A DNA stretch of 27,273 nucleotides from IMG/VR virus record IMGVR_UViG_3300032265_000097, positions 1 to 27,273 of that record; one strand, 5' to 3'. Under the pieces are notes generated by a model that ran no database searches, was not told the origin of the DNA, and worked only from the letters and a program-made list of their open reading frames with translations. The DNA is from a virus. Shown here piece after piece: positions 14,709 to 22,032 of this stretch (positions within the stretch are counted from its first letter, which is position 1; each line of letters opens with the position of its first letter). The position numbers and the translations under genes were made by a program.

Positions 14709-15500
14709 ATGACTGAAGAAGTCCAAGCCCTAGCGGAAGTAGACTCCGCGCCAACCACGGATGTGACGGCCACACCTGAAGTTGTTGAAAGTACGCCGGA
14801 AGTCGCTGAGAATCAAGTTGACCAAGCCACAGAGGAAAAAAAGTACTCCCAAGCTGAAATTGATGCGATGATCGGCAAACGCCTCGCAAGAGAGCAGCGT
14901 AAATGGGAAAGAGAACAAGCTAATCGGTCTGCGGAAACGCAAATTGTAAAAGCAGCTTCGTCAGCATCCGTTGACCAGTTTGAAAGCCCTGAAGCCTATG
15001 CGGAAGCATTGGCTTATCAGAAAGCTGAAGAACTGATCGCTAAACGTGAAACGGCAAAGCAGCAGTCGCAAGTTCTTGAGAGTTATCACGACTTGGAAGA
15101 AGAAGCTAGGACTAAATACGACGACTTTGAACAAGTCGCTTATAACCCTAAACTTCCGATTACAAACGTGATGGCAGAAACGATCCAGTCTTCGGATATT
15201 GGACCTGAGTTAGCGTACTACCTTGGCTCAAATCCTAAAGAAGCAGATCGCATCTCACGCATGTCGCCCTTGAGTCAGGCGAAAGAAATTGGAAAAATTG
15301 AAGCCAAATTGGTTTCATCACCTCCAATTAAGAAAACAACATCTGCGCCAGCGCCGATTTCACCTGTCACCGCACGCTCCGCTGGAGTGTCGGCTTATGA
15401 CACTACTGATCCAAGGTCTACCAAGACCATGACGGATTCGCAGTGGATTGAAGCCGAGCGCAAACGACAAGTGAAAAAGTGGGAAGCGCAGAACCGCTAA
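14709..15500 (+). CDS. Capsid scaffolding protein
   Basis: The 263-aa protein directly precedes the coat gene, as P22 gp8 (303 aa) does. Residues 1-42 are acidic and disordered; residues 44-70 contain YSQAEIDAMIGKRLAREQRK, a motif common in phage scaffolds; residues 75-135 are helical and charged. The C-terminus (SQWIEAERKRQVKKWEAQNR) is a basic helix like the part of P22 scaffold that binds coat protein. It would shape the procapsid and leave before DNA fills it. A near-palindrome covers its ribosome site, which may limit expression relative to coat. Confidence 0.82.
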   Translation: MTEEVQALAEVDSAPTTDVTATPEVVESTPEVAENQVDQATEEKKYSQAEIDAMIGKRLAREQRKWEREQANRSAETQIVKAASSASVDQFESPEAYAEALAYQKAEELIAKRETAKQQSQVLESYHDLEEEARTKYDDFEQVAYNPKLPITNVMAETIQSSDIGPELAYYLGSNPKEADRISRMSPLSQAKEIGKIEAKLVSSPPIKKTTSAPAPISPVTARSAGVSAYDTTDPRSTKTMTDSQWIEAERKRQVKKWEAQNR

Positions 15501-15519
15501 TTTTTAAAGGACTTTTGAA

Positions 15520-16728
15520 ATGTCAAACAGCATCTTAACCATTGACATGATTACCCGCAAATCGCTGGAAATCTTGGAAAACAATCTTGTTATTACACGT
15601 AACGTGAACCGCCAGTACGACGATAGCTTTGCTGTCGAAGGTGCAAAAATTGGTTCAACTTTGCGTATCCGTTTGCCCGACCGCGCTCTGGTAACTGACG
15701 GAGCCGCCCTGCAAGTTCAGGACGACAACGAGCAGTACACCACTTTGACCGTTGCCAGCCAAAAGCACATCGGAGTCAACTTCACATCTGCTGAATTGAC
15801 CATGCAATTGGATGACTTTGCTGAGCGTGTGTTGAAACCTCGTATCAGCCAGTTGGCCTCCAGCATTGACGCTGACGTTGCTAACGCTTATTTGAACATT
15901 GGTAACTCGGTTGGTACTCCTGGTACTACCCCCGCTACTTCTTTGGTGCTGTTGCAAGCCCAACAAAAGCTGAACGAAAACGCTGCCGTGATGACCCCAC
16001 GTTACGCTACCGTTAACCCTGCCGCTAACGCTGGTTTGGTTGAAGGCATGAAAGGTTTGTTCAATCCTACCGACACTATCAGCAAGCAATTTAAGAACGG
16101 CATGATGGGTACTGGCGTGTTGGGTTTTGACGAAATTAACATGTCTCAGTCGATCAAGCAGTTCACCACCGGTTCGCGTACGGCTACCGGCGGTACAACT
16201 TCTGCTGCCGTGACTGCCCAAGGCGCAACTACCATTGCCATTACTGGTGCTGGTAACGCTGGCGTGGTTAAGATCGGTGACGTGTTTACTGTGGCTGATT
16301 GTTATTCTGTAAACCCACAGACTCGTGAATCAACCGGTTCGTTGTTCCAGTTTGTTGCTACTGCTTCAACAACTTTGGACAGTTCTGGCGCTGGTAACAT
16401 CACCGTGGCTCCTATCTACACCTCTGCCAATGCTTTGGCGACTGTGGACAGCTTCCCTGGTTCTAGCAAAGCTGTTGTGTTTGTGGGTGCTGCATCTACT
16501 CAGTATGCCCAAAACTTGGTGTACCACAAAGATGCTATTACCTTTGCTACCGCCGACTTGCTGTTGCCACAAGGTGTGGACATGGCTGCCCGCGCAGTGC
16601 ATAACGGTATCAGCTTGCGTGTTGTGCGCCAGTACGACATCAACAACGATCGTATGCCTTGCCGTATTGACGTGCTGTACGGCTATAGCACGATTCGCCC
16701 ACAAATGGGCGTTCGTCTCTGGGGTTAA
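15520..16728 (+). CDS. Major capsid (coat) protein, P22 gp5-like
   Basis: The 402-aa protein forms the icosahedral shell with the HK97 fold; P22 coat is 430 aa. Markers are the opening with ILTIDMITRKSLEILENNLV, a P-domain-like region with KIGSTLRIRLPDRA and HIGVNFTSAELTMQLDDFAE, and the C-terminal HNGISLRVVRQYDINNDRMP then CRIDVLYGYSTIRPQMGVRL. The middle (about 225-310) is a variable beta-rich insertion, in the place of the P22 I-domain. AAAGGA lies upstream of the ATG. A strong terminator follows, consistent with a highly expressed gene. Confidence 0.93.
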   Translation: MSNSILTIDMITRKSLEILENNLVITRNVNRQYDDSFAVEGAKIGSTLRIRLPDRALVTDGAALQVQDDNEQYTTLTVASQKHIGVNFTSAELTMQLDDFAERVLKPRISQLASSIDADVANAYLNIGNSVGTPGTTPATSLVLLQAQQKLNENAAVMTPRYATVNPAANAGLVEGMKGLFNPTDTISKQFKNGMMGTGVLGFDEINMSQSIKQFTTGSRTATGGTTSAAVTAQGATTIAITGAGNAGVVKIGDVFTVADCYSVNPQTRESTGSLFQFVATASTTLDSSGAGNITVAPIYTSANALATVDSFPGSSKAVVFVGAASTQYAQNLVYHKDAITFATADLLLPQGVDMAARAVHNGISLRVVRQYDINNDRMPCRIDVLYGYSTIRPQMGVRLWG

Positions 16729-16734
16729 TTGATT

Positions 16735-16756
16735 GGGGCTTCGGCCCCTTTCTTCG
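16735..16756 (+). terminator. Rho-independent terminator after the coat gene
   Basis: GGGGC (16735-16739), loop TTCG, GCCCC (16744-16748), then TTTCTTC. The stem is all G-C with the stable UUCG tetraloop and begins six bases after the coat stop. The T-run is interrupted by C, so some readthrough to the next gene is likely. Confidence 0.75.
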
Positions 16757-16780
16757 TATCAAATTTGAAAGGAAATTATC

Positions 16781-17191
16781 ATGGCTACTCTCCCTAACGG
16801 CGCAGGCGGTTACCAACTTGGTGACGGCAACCTGAACGAACTCACTATCGGCTACATGGCCGCACCTCAAACCGCTACTGCAACAGCCACTTTGACTGCT
16901 GCTCAAGTAACCGGCGAAATGTTAGTTGCCAACCCAAGCACAACTGCTGCTACTTACACTTTGCCCACAGCCGCTTCTATTGATGCAGTTGTGACCAGCG
17001 CAAAAGTCGGTAGCACTTTTGATCTGAACATCATTAACACTGGCACTTCAACCGGCACTGTTACTTTGGCAACTGCCACTGGTATTACTGACGGCGGCAA
17101 TGCTTTTGTGGCTGTTGCTGTAACCGCAAGTGCACTTTTCCGGTTTCGCAAAACTGGTGATGCTGCGTACACTGTGTACAAAGTTGCTTAA
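16781..17191 (+). CDS. Decoration-like virion protein, 136 aa
   Basis: The gene lies directly after the coat terminator with GAAAGGAAA upstream. The N-terminus MATLPNGAGGYQLGDGNLNE is followed by ELTIGYMAAPQTATATATL. Residues 55-136 (TYTLPTAASIDAVV..., STFDLNIINTG..., ALFRFRKTGDAAYTVYKV) form a beta module that is clearly related to the C-terminus of the 835-aa fibre (FDYSIINTGSAVGDVTLVAG ... GRFRCRKTATNTFVSYRV). The position suggests a capsid decoration or head-fibre protein; this is inference. Confidence 0.72.
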   Translation: MATLPNGAGGYQLGDGNLNELTIGYMAAPQTATATATLTAAQVTGEMLVANPSTTAATYTLPTAASIDAVVTSAKVGSTFDLNIINTGTSTGTVTLATATGITDGGNAFVAVAVTASALFRFRKTGDAAYTVYKVA

Positions 17192-17195
17192 ATTT

Positions 17196-17222
17196 AAACG
17201 GGGGCTTTGGTCCCCGTTTTTT
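17196..17222 (+). terminator. Rho-independent terminator after the first decoration gene
   Basis: AAACGGGG (17196-17203), a loop, then CCCCGTTT (17212-17219) with a T-run continuing through 17222. It starts four bases after the stop and ends just before the next gene's AAAGGA site. Confidence 0.82.
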
Positions 17223-17233
17223 AAAGGAACATC

Positions 17234-17647
17234 ATGTCCAATAGTCAATCAATAGGCGTTGCATATAGCGACCCCGAATTTACTACCTGTTATGCAAGCC
17301 AAGAAATTGGTTATAGCACAGCAGCTCAAGGTACTGTGACTCAACTAACAGACAAATCCACAGGGGTAACTCTGAACAAGTCTGCTGGTCGTATCACAAT
17401 GAACAACGCAGCATTGGCTGGCGGTGCGGTGGCATCGTTTACGTTGAACAACAACTTGATTTCTGCTAACGACACAATCATTGTGTGCGTGTCTAGTACC
17501 ACTACTGGAAGCACCGCTGGAGCGTATACAACTTACGTTTCTAACATGACTGTTGGTTCTGCTTTGATCTCGTTGCGTAATTTAAGTGCAACTTCATATT
17601 CTGAAGCTGTCATCATCAATTACGCCATCATCCACGGCGCAAGCTAA
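17234..17647 (+). CDS. Second decoration-like virion protein, 137 aa
   Basis: AAAGGAACATC precedes the ATG. Residues 30-137 contain GTVTQLTDKSTGVTLNKSAG then RITMNNAALAGGAVASFTLN then AGAYTTYVSNMTVGSALISL and SEAVIINYAIIHGAS, a beta-rich domain widespread in small phage virion proteins. It stands between two terminators, with the coat gene two genes upstream, so a capsid surface role is likely. The sequence has two Cys and no signal or membrane segment. Confidence 0.7.
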   Translation: MSNSQSIGVAYSDPEFTTCYASQEIGYSTAAQGTVTQLTDKSTGVTLNKSAGRITMNNAALAGGAVASFTLNNNLISANDTIIVCVSSTTTGSTAGAYTTYVSNMTVGSALISLRNLSATSYSEAVIINYAIIHGAS

Positions 17648-17650
17648 ATT

Positions 17651-17677
17651 AAATGGGGGCTAATCACCCCCATTTTT
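17651..17677 (+). terminator. Rho-independent terminator after the second decoration gene
   Basis: AAATGGGGG (17651-17659), loop CTAATCA, CCCCCATTT (17667-17675), and T-run to 17677. The nine-pair stem is the longest of the three terminators. The next ATG (17682) is only four bases past the T-run and has no Shine-Dalgarno site. Confidence 0.88.
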
Positions 17678-17681
17678 AAAT

Positions 17682-17867
17682 ATGGTAATTTATCTCAAAC
17701 ATCCCATTCACGGCGCCAAAGTGGCAACCATGCACTTAGAGGCAGAAGCGGATGAAGAAAACGGTTGGGTGCGCTACAATCTTGACACGCCTTCTGAACC
17801 TGAAGCGGCTCCCGTGAACGTGCTGGAAGTTAAGCGCCGTCGTAAAGTGACCATTGAAGAGGTTTAA
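17682..17867 (+). CDS. Hypothetical protein, 61 aa, acidic middle and basic tail
   Basis: The product reads MVIYLKHPIHGAKVATMHLE then AEADEENGWVRYNLDTPSEP, ending LEVKRRRKVTIEEV. It matches a common type of tiny phage protein with [VI]YLKHP.HG.KVAT..AEA..DE.NGW.R[YF], of unknown function, often found between coat and head-completion genes. The start lies four bases after a terminator and lacks a visible ribosome site, so expression would need readthrough or another start. Its final codons (GAA GAG GTT TAA) are repeated at the end of the homing endonuclease that follows. Confidence 0.65.
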   Translation: MVIYLKHPIHGAKVATMHLEAEADEENGWVRYNLDTPSEPEAAPVNVLEVKRRRKVTIEEV

Positions 17868-17872
17868 ACATG
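17857..17872 (+). repeat. Direct repeat, left copy, at the GIY-YIG gene start
   Basis: AAGAGGTTTAAA (17857-17868) followed by C-ATG. It spans the stop of the 61-aa gene and the GAGG ribosome site seven bases before the endonuclease ATG. The right copy at 18396 is identical over 12 bases and differs only at the base before ATG. Confidence 0.75.
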
Positions 17873-18406
17873 GCATCAGCCATTTACGCGATTGTCAACA
17901 CTGTCACACGCGACATGTACGTTGGCTCTGCTGTGGCTGTCAACCGTAGGTGGTCCGCACATCGCCGAGATTTGGCTAGGCAATGCCATTACAACACTCG
18001 ACTTCAGAGAGCGTACGATAAATACGGCAAAGATGCTTTTGATTGGGAAGTAATCCAAACTGTTGACGACAAAAATAAACTAATTGAACGTGAACAATTC
18101 TGGATGGATTTTTTTGCGCCAGCGTACAACGGGCGCCCTATTGCCAATTCTCCTCTCGGTACAAAACACTCAATTGCAACACGCGCTAAAATGAGCGAGT
18201 CAGCCAAAAAACGCGGTTTTACTGAAGAGCATAAACAAAATATCTCATTGGCAAAAAAAGGTGTTTCTACAGTTACTGACGCGCAACGTAAATTGTTAAG
18301 TGAACGCGCCAAAACACGCGTGTTTTCGGCTGAAGAACGCGCTAAGATTTCAACCTCTTTGATTGGGAACAAGCGTGCGGCAAACAAAACCACAAAAGAG
18401 GTTTAA
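17870..18406 (+). CDS. GIY-YIG homing endonuclease with NUMOD3 repeats
   Basis: The 178-aa free-standing endonuclease has a GIY-YIG fold: IYAI (residues 5-8) and YVGSA (17-21), Arg26/Arg27 in NRRW, KYGKDAFDWEVI, and the catalytic-type Glu75 in EREQFWMD with the YN pair at 86-87. Residues 98-167 hold about three NUMOD3 DNA-binding repeats (GTKHSIATRAKMSESAKKR, GFTEEHKQNISLAKKG, VFSAEERAKISTSLIGNK). It resembles Seg-type enzymes that spread by cutting related phage DNA. It separates the 61-aa gene from the gp4-like gene and is bounded by a 12-bp direct repeat. Confidence 0.9.
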   Translation: MASAIYAIVNTVTRDMYVGSAVAVNRRWSAHRRDLARQCHYNTRLQRAYDKYGKDAFDWEVIQTVDDKNKLIEREQFWMDFFAPAYNGRPIANSPLGTKHSIATRAKMSESAKKRGFTEEHKQNISLAKKGVSTVTDAQRKLLSERAKTRVFSAEERAKISTSLIGNKRAANKTTKEV

Positions 18407-18411
18407 AAATG
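18396..18411 (+). repeat. Direct repeat, right copy, at the GIY-YIG gene end
   Basis: AAGAGGTTTAAA (18396-18407) followed by A-ATG. It covers the endonuclease stop and supplies GAGG seven bases before the gp4-like gene's ATG (18409). The repeat unit is 539 bp from left copy to right copy. Confidence 0.75.
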
Positions 18412-19134
18412 ACAACTTATACGGCGGGTGACCAGATAAACAGGGCACTTAGGCTGCTCGGCATTCTCGCCGAAGGTGAAACGCCATCTGCTGCCATGTC
18501 GCAAGACGCGTTGATGGCGCTCAATCAAATGATCGACAGTTGGAACACTGAGCGATTAATGATTTTTAACACCATTGATCAAGTGTTTACTTGGCCATCT
18601 GGTGAAATTCAGCGTCATCTTGGCCCTAGCGGTGCAAGCATTGGCGGTTTTGATGGCATTCGGCCTATTTTGCTGGATGATGCTACATACTTCAAAGCGC
18701 CGAATGGCGTATCGTATGGCATCAAGTTTATTAACCAGCAGCAGTATGATGGTATTGCTGTCAAAACAGTTACTTCCACGTATCCACAAGTCATGTGGAT
18801 CAACATGGAGTATCCCAATATTCAGATGACACTGTATCCTCGTCCTACACAGGATTTGGAATGGCACTTTATCAGCGTACAAGAACTGGATCAGCCTGCT
18901 GATTTGTCCACGACCATGTATTACCCACCAGGCTATCTGCGTGCGTTTACATACAACTTGGCAATGGAAATCGCACCTGAATTTGGCGTTGAGCCAAGCC
19001 CACAGGTAACTCGCATTGCCATGACCAGCAAGCGCGATTTGAAGCGCATCAATAACCCTGATGATGTAATGGCAATGCCATACGCAATGGTGGCCAACCG
19101 TCAACGATTTAACATTTATGCGGGTAACTACTAA
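18409..19134 (+). CDS. Head-closure / tail accessory protein, P22 gp4-like
   Basis: The 241-aa protein seals the portal after packaging and forms the base of the short tail. Family features are TAGDQINRALRLLGILAEGE, ALMALNQMIDSWNTERLMIF (near 35-54), INMEYPNIQMTLYPRPTQ and the C-terminal ALRAFTYNLA-type helix (YPPGYLRAFTYNLAMEIAPE) with SKRDLKRIN. P22 gp4 is shorter (166 aa), but this longer version is common in related phages. Its ribosome site is the right copy of the repeat flanking the GIY-YIG gene. Its stop overlaps the next start (TAATG). Confidence 0.86.
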   Translation: MTTYTAGDQINRALRLLGILAEGETPSAAMSQDALMALNQMIDSWNTERLMIFNTIDQVFTWPSGEIQRHLGPSGASIGGFDGIRPILLDDATYFKAPNGVSYGIKFINQQQYDGIAVKTVTSTYPQVMWINMEYPNIQMTLYPRPTQDLEWHFISVQELDQPADLSTTMYYPPGYLRAFTYNLAMEIAPEFGVEPSPQVTRIAMTSKRDLKRINNPDDVMAMPYAMVANRQRFNIYAGNY

Positions 19135-20573
19135 TGAAGTCACCCATCCTTGGCTCTAGCTACGTTGCTCGCAGCGTCAACGCTGCGGATTCGAGGATGG
19201 TCAACTTGTTTCCTGAAGTTGTGCCTGAAGGCGGCATTGAACCTGCGTTCTTAAACCGCGCGCCTGGTTTAAAGTTGTTAAATGCTGTTGGAAGCGGGCC
19301 TATTCGTGGCTTGTGGGCATTTTCATCTAACAACACCGATGCGTTTGTTGTATCTGGCACTGAGCTGTACAAAATCAACACGTCGTATGTAGCAACCAAA
19401 TTAGGCAACGTATCTGGCACTGGCCCTGTCAGTATGGCTGACAATGGTACGCAACTGTTTATCGCCTGTAACGGACCTAGCTACATTTACAACAACACGA
19501 CTAGCACGTTTGGGCAGATTACTGATCCAGATTTTCCTGGTGCTGTAACTGTGGCTTACATTGATGGTTACTTTGTGTTCAACGAGCCTAATAGCCAAAA
19601 AATGTGGGTGACCGTGTTGTTGGATGGCACATCAATTGACCCGTTGTCGTTTGCCAGCACCGAAGGCTCACCTGACGGTTTGATTGCTGTGGCGTCTAAC
19701 TTCCGCGAAGTTTGGGCGTTTGGCACAAACTCAATTGAGGTCTGGTACGACCCTGGCAATCCAGGTTTTCCGTTAGAACGCATCCAAGGCGCGTTCAACG
19801 AGTTGGGTTGCGCTGCGCCTTACTCGGTCGCCAAGCTGGACAACAGCATTTTCTGGCTTGGACGCGATCGACGTGGGCAAGGCATCGTCTACCGCGCTGA
19901 AGGCTACACCGGCAAACGCGTGTCAACGCACGCTGTTGAGTGGCAAATCCAGCAGTACGGCGACATGTCGGACGCAATTGGTTACTCATACCAACAAGAC
20001 GGCCACACGTTCTACGTGCTGATTTTTCCTATTGCTGACACTACATGGGTGTACGACGCTGCTGCTGGCGCTTGGCATGAGCGTGCAGGTTGGAACAACG
20101 GGTCGTTTACCCGCCACCGCAGCAACTGCCAGATGGCGTTTAACAATAAAATTGTTGTGGGCGACTACCAAAACGGCAACATCTACGCGTTTGACTTGGA
20201 AGACTATTCTGACAATGGCGGGATACAAAAGTGGTTGCGTACATGGCGCGCGCTGCCACAAGGCACAAACAACTTGAAGCGTACGTCGCAGCACAGCTTG
20301 CAACTTGAGTGTGAGTCTGGTGTTGGCTTGAACTCAGGCCAAGGCAGCGATCCGCAGGTTATGTTGCGATTCTCGGACGATGGCGGTCATACGTGGTCTA
20401 ACGAACAATTTGCCGGTACGGGTAAGATTGGCGAATACTACCGCCGCGTGTTTTGGCGTCGTCTAGGCATGACTTTGAAGTTGCGCGACCGTGTATATGA
20501 ATTGTCAGGCACTGACCCAGTTAAGATCACGATCACGGGCGCTGAATTGATTTTAAGCGGAACCAATGCTTAA
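19134..20573 (+). CDS. Packaged-DNA stabilisation / tail hub protein, P22 gp10-like
   Basis: The 479-aa protein (P22 gp10 is 472) forms the tail hub below gp4 and plugs the DNA exit with the needle. It opens MKSPILGSSYVARSVNAADS and RMVNLFPE, followed by FLNRAPGLKLL, then repeated beta-blade-like segments (AFVVSGTELYKI, LFIACNGPSYIY, EVWAFGTNSIEVWYDPGNPG, GIVYRAEGYTGKRVSTHAVE, FYVLIFPIADTTWVYDAA). These are the hallmarks of the Phage_stabilise family. Translation is coupled to gp4 (TAATG), and the next gene starts eight bases inside its end. Confidence 0.9.
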   Translation: MKSPILGSSYVARSVNAADSRMVNLFPEVVPEGGIEPAFLNRAPGLKLLNAVGSGPIRGLWAFSSNNTDAFVVSGTELYKINTSYVATKLGNVSGTGPVSMADNGTQLFIACNGPSYIYNNTTSTFGQITDPDFPGAVTVAYIDGYFVFNEPNSQKMWVTVLLDGTSIDPLSFASTEGSPDGLIAVASNFREVWAFGTNSIEVWYDPGNPGFPLERIQGAFNELGCAAPYSVAKLDNSIFWLGRDRRGQGIVYRAEGYTGKRVSTHAVEWQIQQYGDMSDAIGYSYQQDGHTFYVLIFPIADTTWVYDAAAGAWHERAGWNNGSFTRHRSNCQMAFNNKIVVGDYQNGNIYAFDLEDYSDNGGIQKWLRTWRALPQGTNNLKRTSQHSLQLECESGVGLNSGQGSDPQVMLRFSDDGGHTWSNEQFAGTGKIGEYYRRVFWRRLGMTLKLRDRVYELSGTDPVKITITGAELILSGTNA

Positions 20574-21243
20574 TACGCCTGTAACGCCCCCACGGGTTCC
20601 AATCATTGACCCGCGCACAAATCTGATTGATCGTGCTTGGTACATGTTTTTTGTGTCGCTTAGTTCTACCGCTGGCGCGTATCTCAATAACCCTAATGTT
20701 GGCCCAAGTCTTGAATCTTTGGTTTCTAGTTACGACGCGGCTTTACAAGCCTTGGCGCAAGATGTAAATACGCAACCAACGATAGTGCAAACGCCAGTTG
20801 GTGATAACCCTGTGATTGATAACGGGCTACTGTCTACTGTTGCAGAAATGCAAAAACAAATTGAAGGGTTGCAAGTACAACCTTTCATTGACACTGCAGC
20901 CATCACCGCTGCAATTGCTGGCTCATATAGAGCGCCTGTTACTAAGACTGCTGACTTTACGGTGGCCGACAACGAGACTTGGTTGATCAACAACAAGTCG
21001 GGGTCAACTTGTACAGTAACGCTGCCCACCGCGTCGGCATGGATAGGTCGAGAGCTGACGTTTAAAAACTTGCAGGCTCAAACCTTGGTGTCAGCATCAA
21101 GTAATGTAATCTTGATTGACGGCACAACTGCTGGCACTGCTATTCTCTTGGCAGTTGTTGGCAATTGGGCGACAATGGTGTCTGACGGCACTAATTGGGT
21201 CATTATGCAACAAGCCGCAAATAACTGCCTTCTTTTGGAGTAA
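20566..21243 (+). CDS. Structural protein in the tail-needle slot, 225 aa
   Basis: The start overlaps the gp10-like gene by eight bases. The N-terminus has VPIIDPRTNLIDRAWYMFFV (residues 11-30), a motif common in phage structural proteins; residues 86-106 (NGLLSTVAEMQKQIEGLQVQ) look like a short coiled coil; residues 122-215 are a beta domain ending in DGTNWVIMQQ. The gene sits exactly where P22 encodes its tail needle gp26 (233 aa), so it may be a needle with a beta-rich knob like that of Sf6. The helix is much shorter than in gp26, so this is tentative. It could instead be a minor fibre. Confidence 0.65.
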   Translation: MLNTPVTPPRVPIIDPRTNLIDRAWYMFFVSLSSTAGAYLNNPNVGPSLESLVSSYDAALQALAQDVNTQPTIVQTPVGDNPVIDNGLLSTVAEMQKQIEGLQVQPFIDTAAITAAIAGSYRAPVTKTADFTVADNETWLINNKSGSTCTVTLPTASAWIGRELTFKNLQAQTLVSASSNVILIDGTTAGTAILLAVVGNWATMVSDGTNWVIMQQAANNCLLLE

Positions 21244-21246
21244 ACC

Positions 21247-21582
21247 ATGACAGTCTTAGTCAAAGTCTTAGTACCAGCAAAATTTGCTGAAAACTCACAA
21301 ACTATCCAGTACACCGCTACTGGCGTAACCACCATTATTGACAAGTTTACCGCTACCAACATTAGCGGTTCTGCTGCCACAATCAGCGTAAACTTGGTGA
21401 CGACTGCTGGCACTGCTGGCAACACCAATTTGATCACCAAGACCAAGACATTGCAGTCGTCCGAGGTCTACACTTTTCCTGAACTTGTGGGCCAAGTGTT
21501 GGGAGCAGGCGATTTCATTAGTACAATCGCCGGAACTGCAAGTGCAATTAACATTCGCGTCAGCGGCCGTGAGGTTACTTAA
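21247..21582 (+). CDS. Small beta-rich structural protein, 111 aa
   Basis: The ATG is three bases after the previous stop and the last base of its TAA is the A of the next ATG (TAATG). The protein has IQYTATGVTTIIDKFTATNI then SGSAATISVNLVTTAGTAGN then EVYTFPELVGQVLGAGDFIS and the end INIRVSGREVT. This pattern is frequent in phages and prophages for small proteins near tail genes, probably a beta-sandwich in the virion. No function is known to me. Confidence 0.65.
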   Translation: MTVLVKVLVPAKFAENSQTIQYTATGVTTIIDKFTATNISGSAATISVNLVTTAGTAGNTNLITKTKTLQSSEVYTFPELVGQVLGAGDFISTIAGTASAINIRVSGREVT

Positions 21583-22031
21583 TGGATTTGGCAGAGTTTA
21601 CGGCGACCCCAACAAGGGAACAAATTGATCGGCTTCAAGCCGAAGTAATGAAATTGCCACAGGTTGAGCCTGTGACAGAAAATTACTTTTCCGAAGGGAT
21701 GTATTGCCGTAAAGTCTGGCGTTGCGCCAACACACTTGTGATTGGTAAAGTACACAAAAAAGATCATTTCTTTATTTGCGCTGCTGGCGAAATCATGGCG
21801 TGGACTGAAGGCGGCATGAAGATTCTTCGCGCCGGTGATGTTATTGAATCTAAGCCAGGAACCAAGCGTGTGACATTGGCGCTGACTGACGCGATTGGCA
21901 TTACGGTTCACAAGACAGATAAAACTGATATTGATGAAATTGAAGCTGAACTGATTGAAACTGAAGTGGCGTCATTGTTTGACGCCAACAACAAAATCAA
22001 GCCCGTGCTAATCGCAGATAAAGGAGAATAA
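21582..22031 (+). CDS. Cupin-like phage protein, 149 aa
   Basis: Starts in a TAATG overlap. After a helical N-terminus (PTREQIDRLQAEVMKLPQVE) residues 38-112 have the jelly-roll rhythm of small cupins: EGMYCRKVWRCANTLVIGKV, HKKDHFFICAAGEIMAWTEG, GDVIESKPGTKRVTLALTDA, then ITVHKTDKTDIDEIEAELIE. Family members seen in phages keep the H-x-[KT]-x-[DE]-H motif that could bind a metal. The role is unknown; position suggests a virion or assembly protein rather than metabolism. Confidence 0.72.
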   Translation: MDLAEFTATPTREQIDRLQAEVMKLPQVEPVTENYFSEGMYCRKVWRCANTLVIGKVHKKDHFFICAAGEIMAWTEGGMKILRAGDVIESKPGTKRVTLALTDAIGITVHKTDKTDIDEIEAELIETEVASLFDANNKIKPVLIADKGE

Positions 22032-22032
22032 T

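Noticed and set aside
15655-16221. 188-aa minus-strand open frame inside the coat gene
   Set aside because: It lies wholly opposite a confident coat gene, is Ser/Val/Gly-rich and has no family features; it reflects coat codon use.
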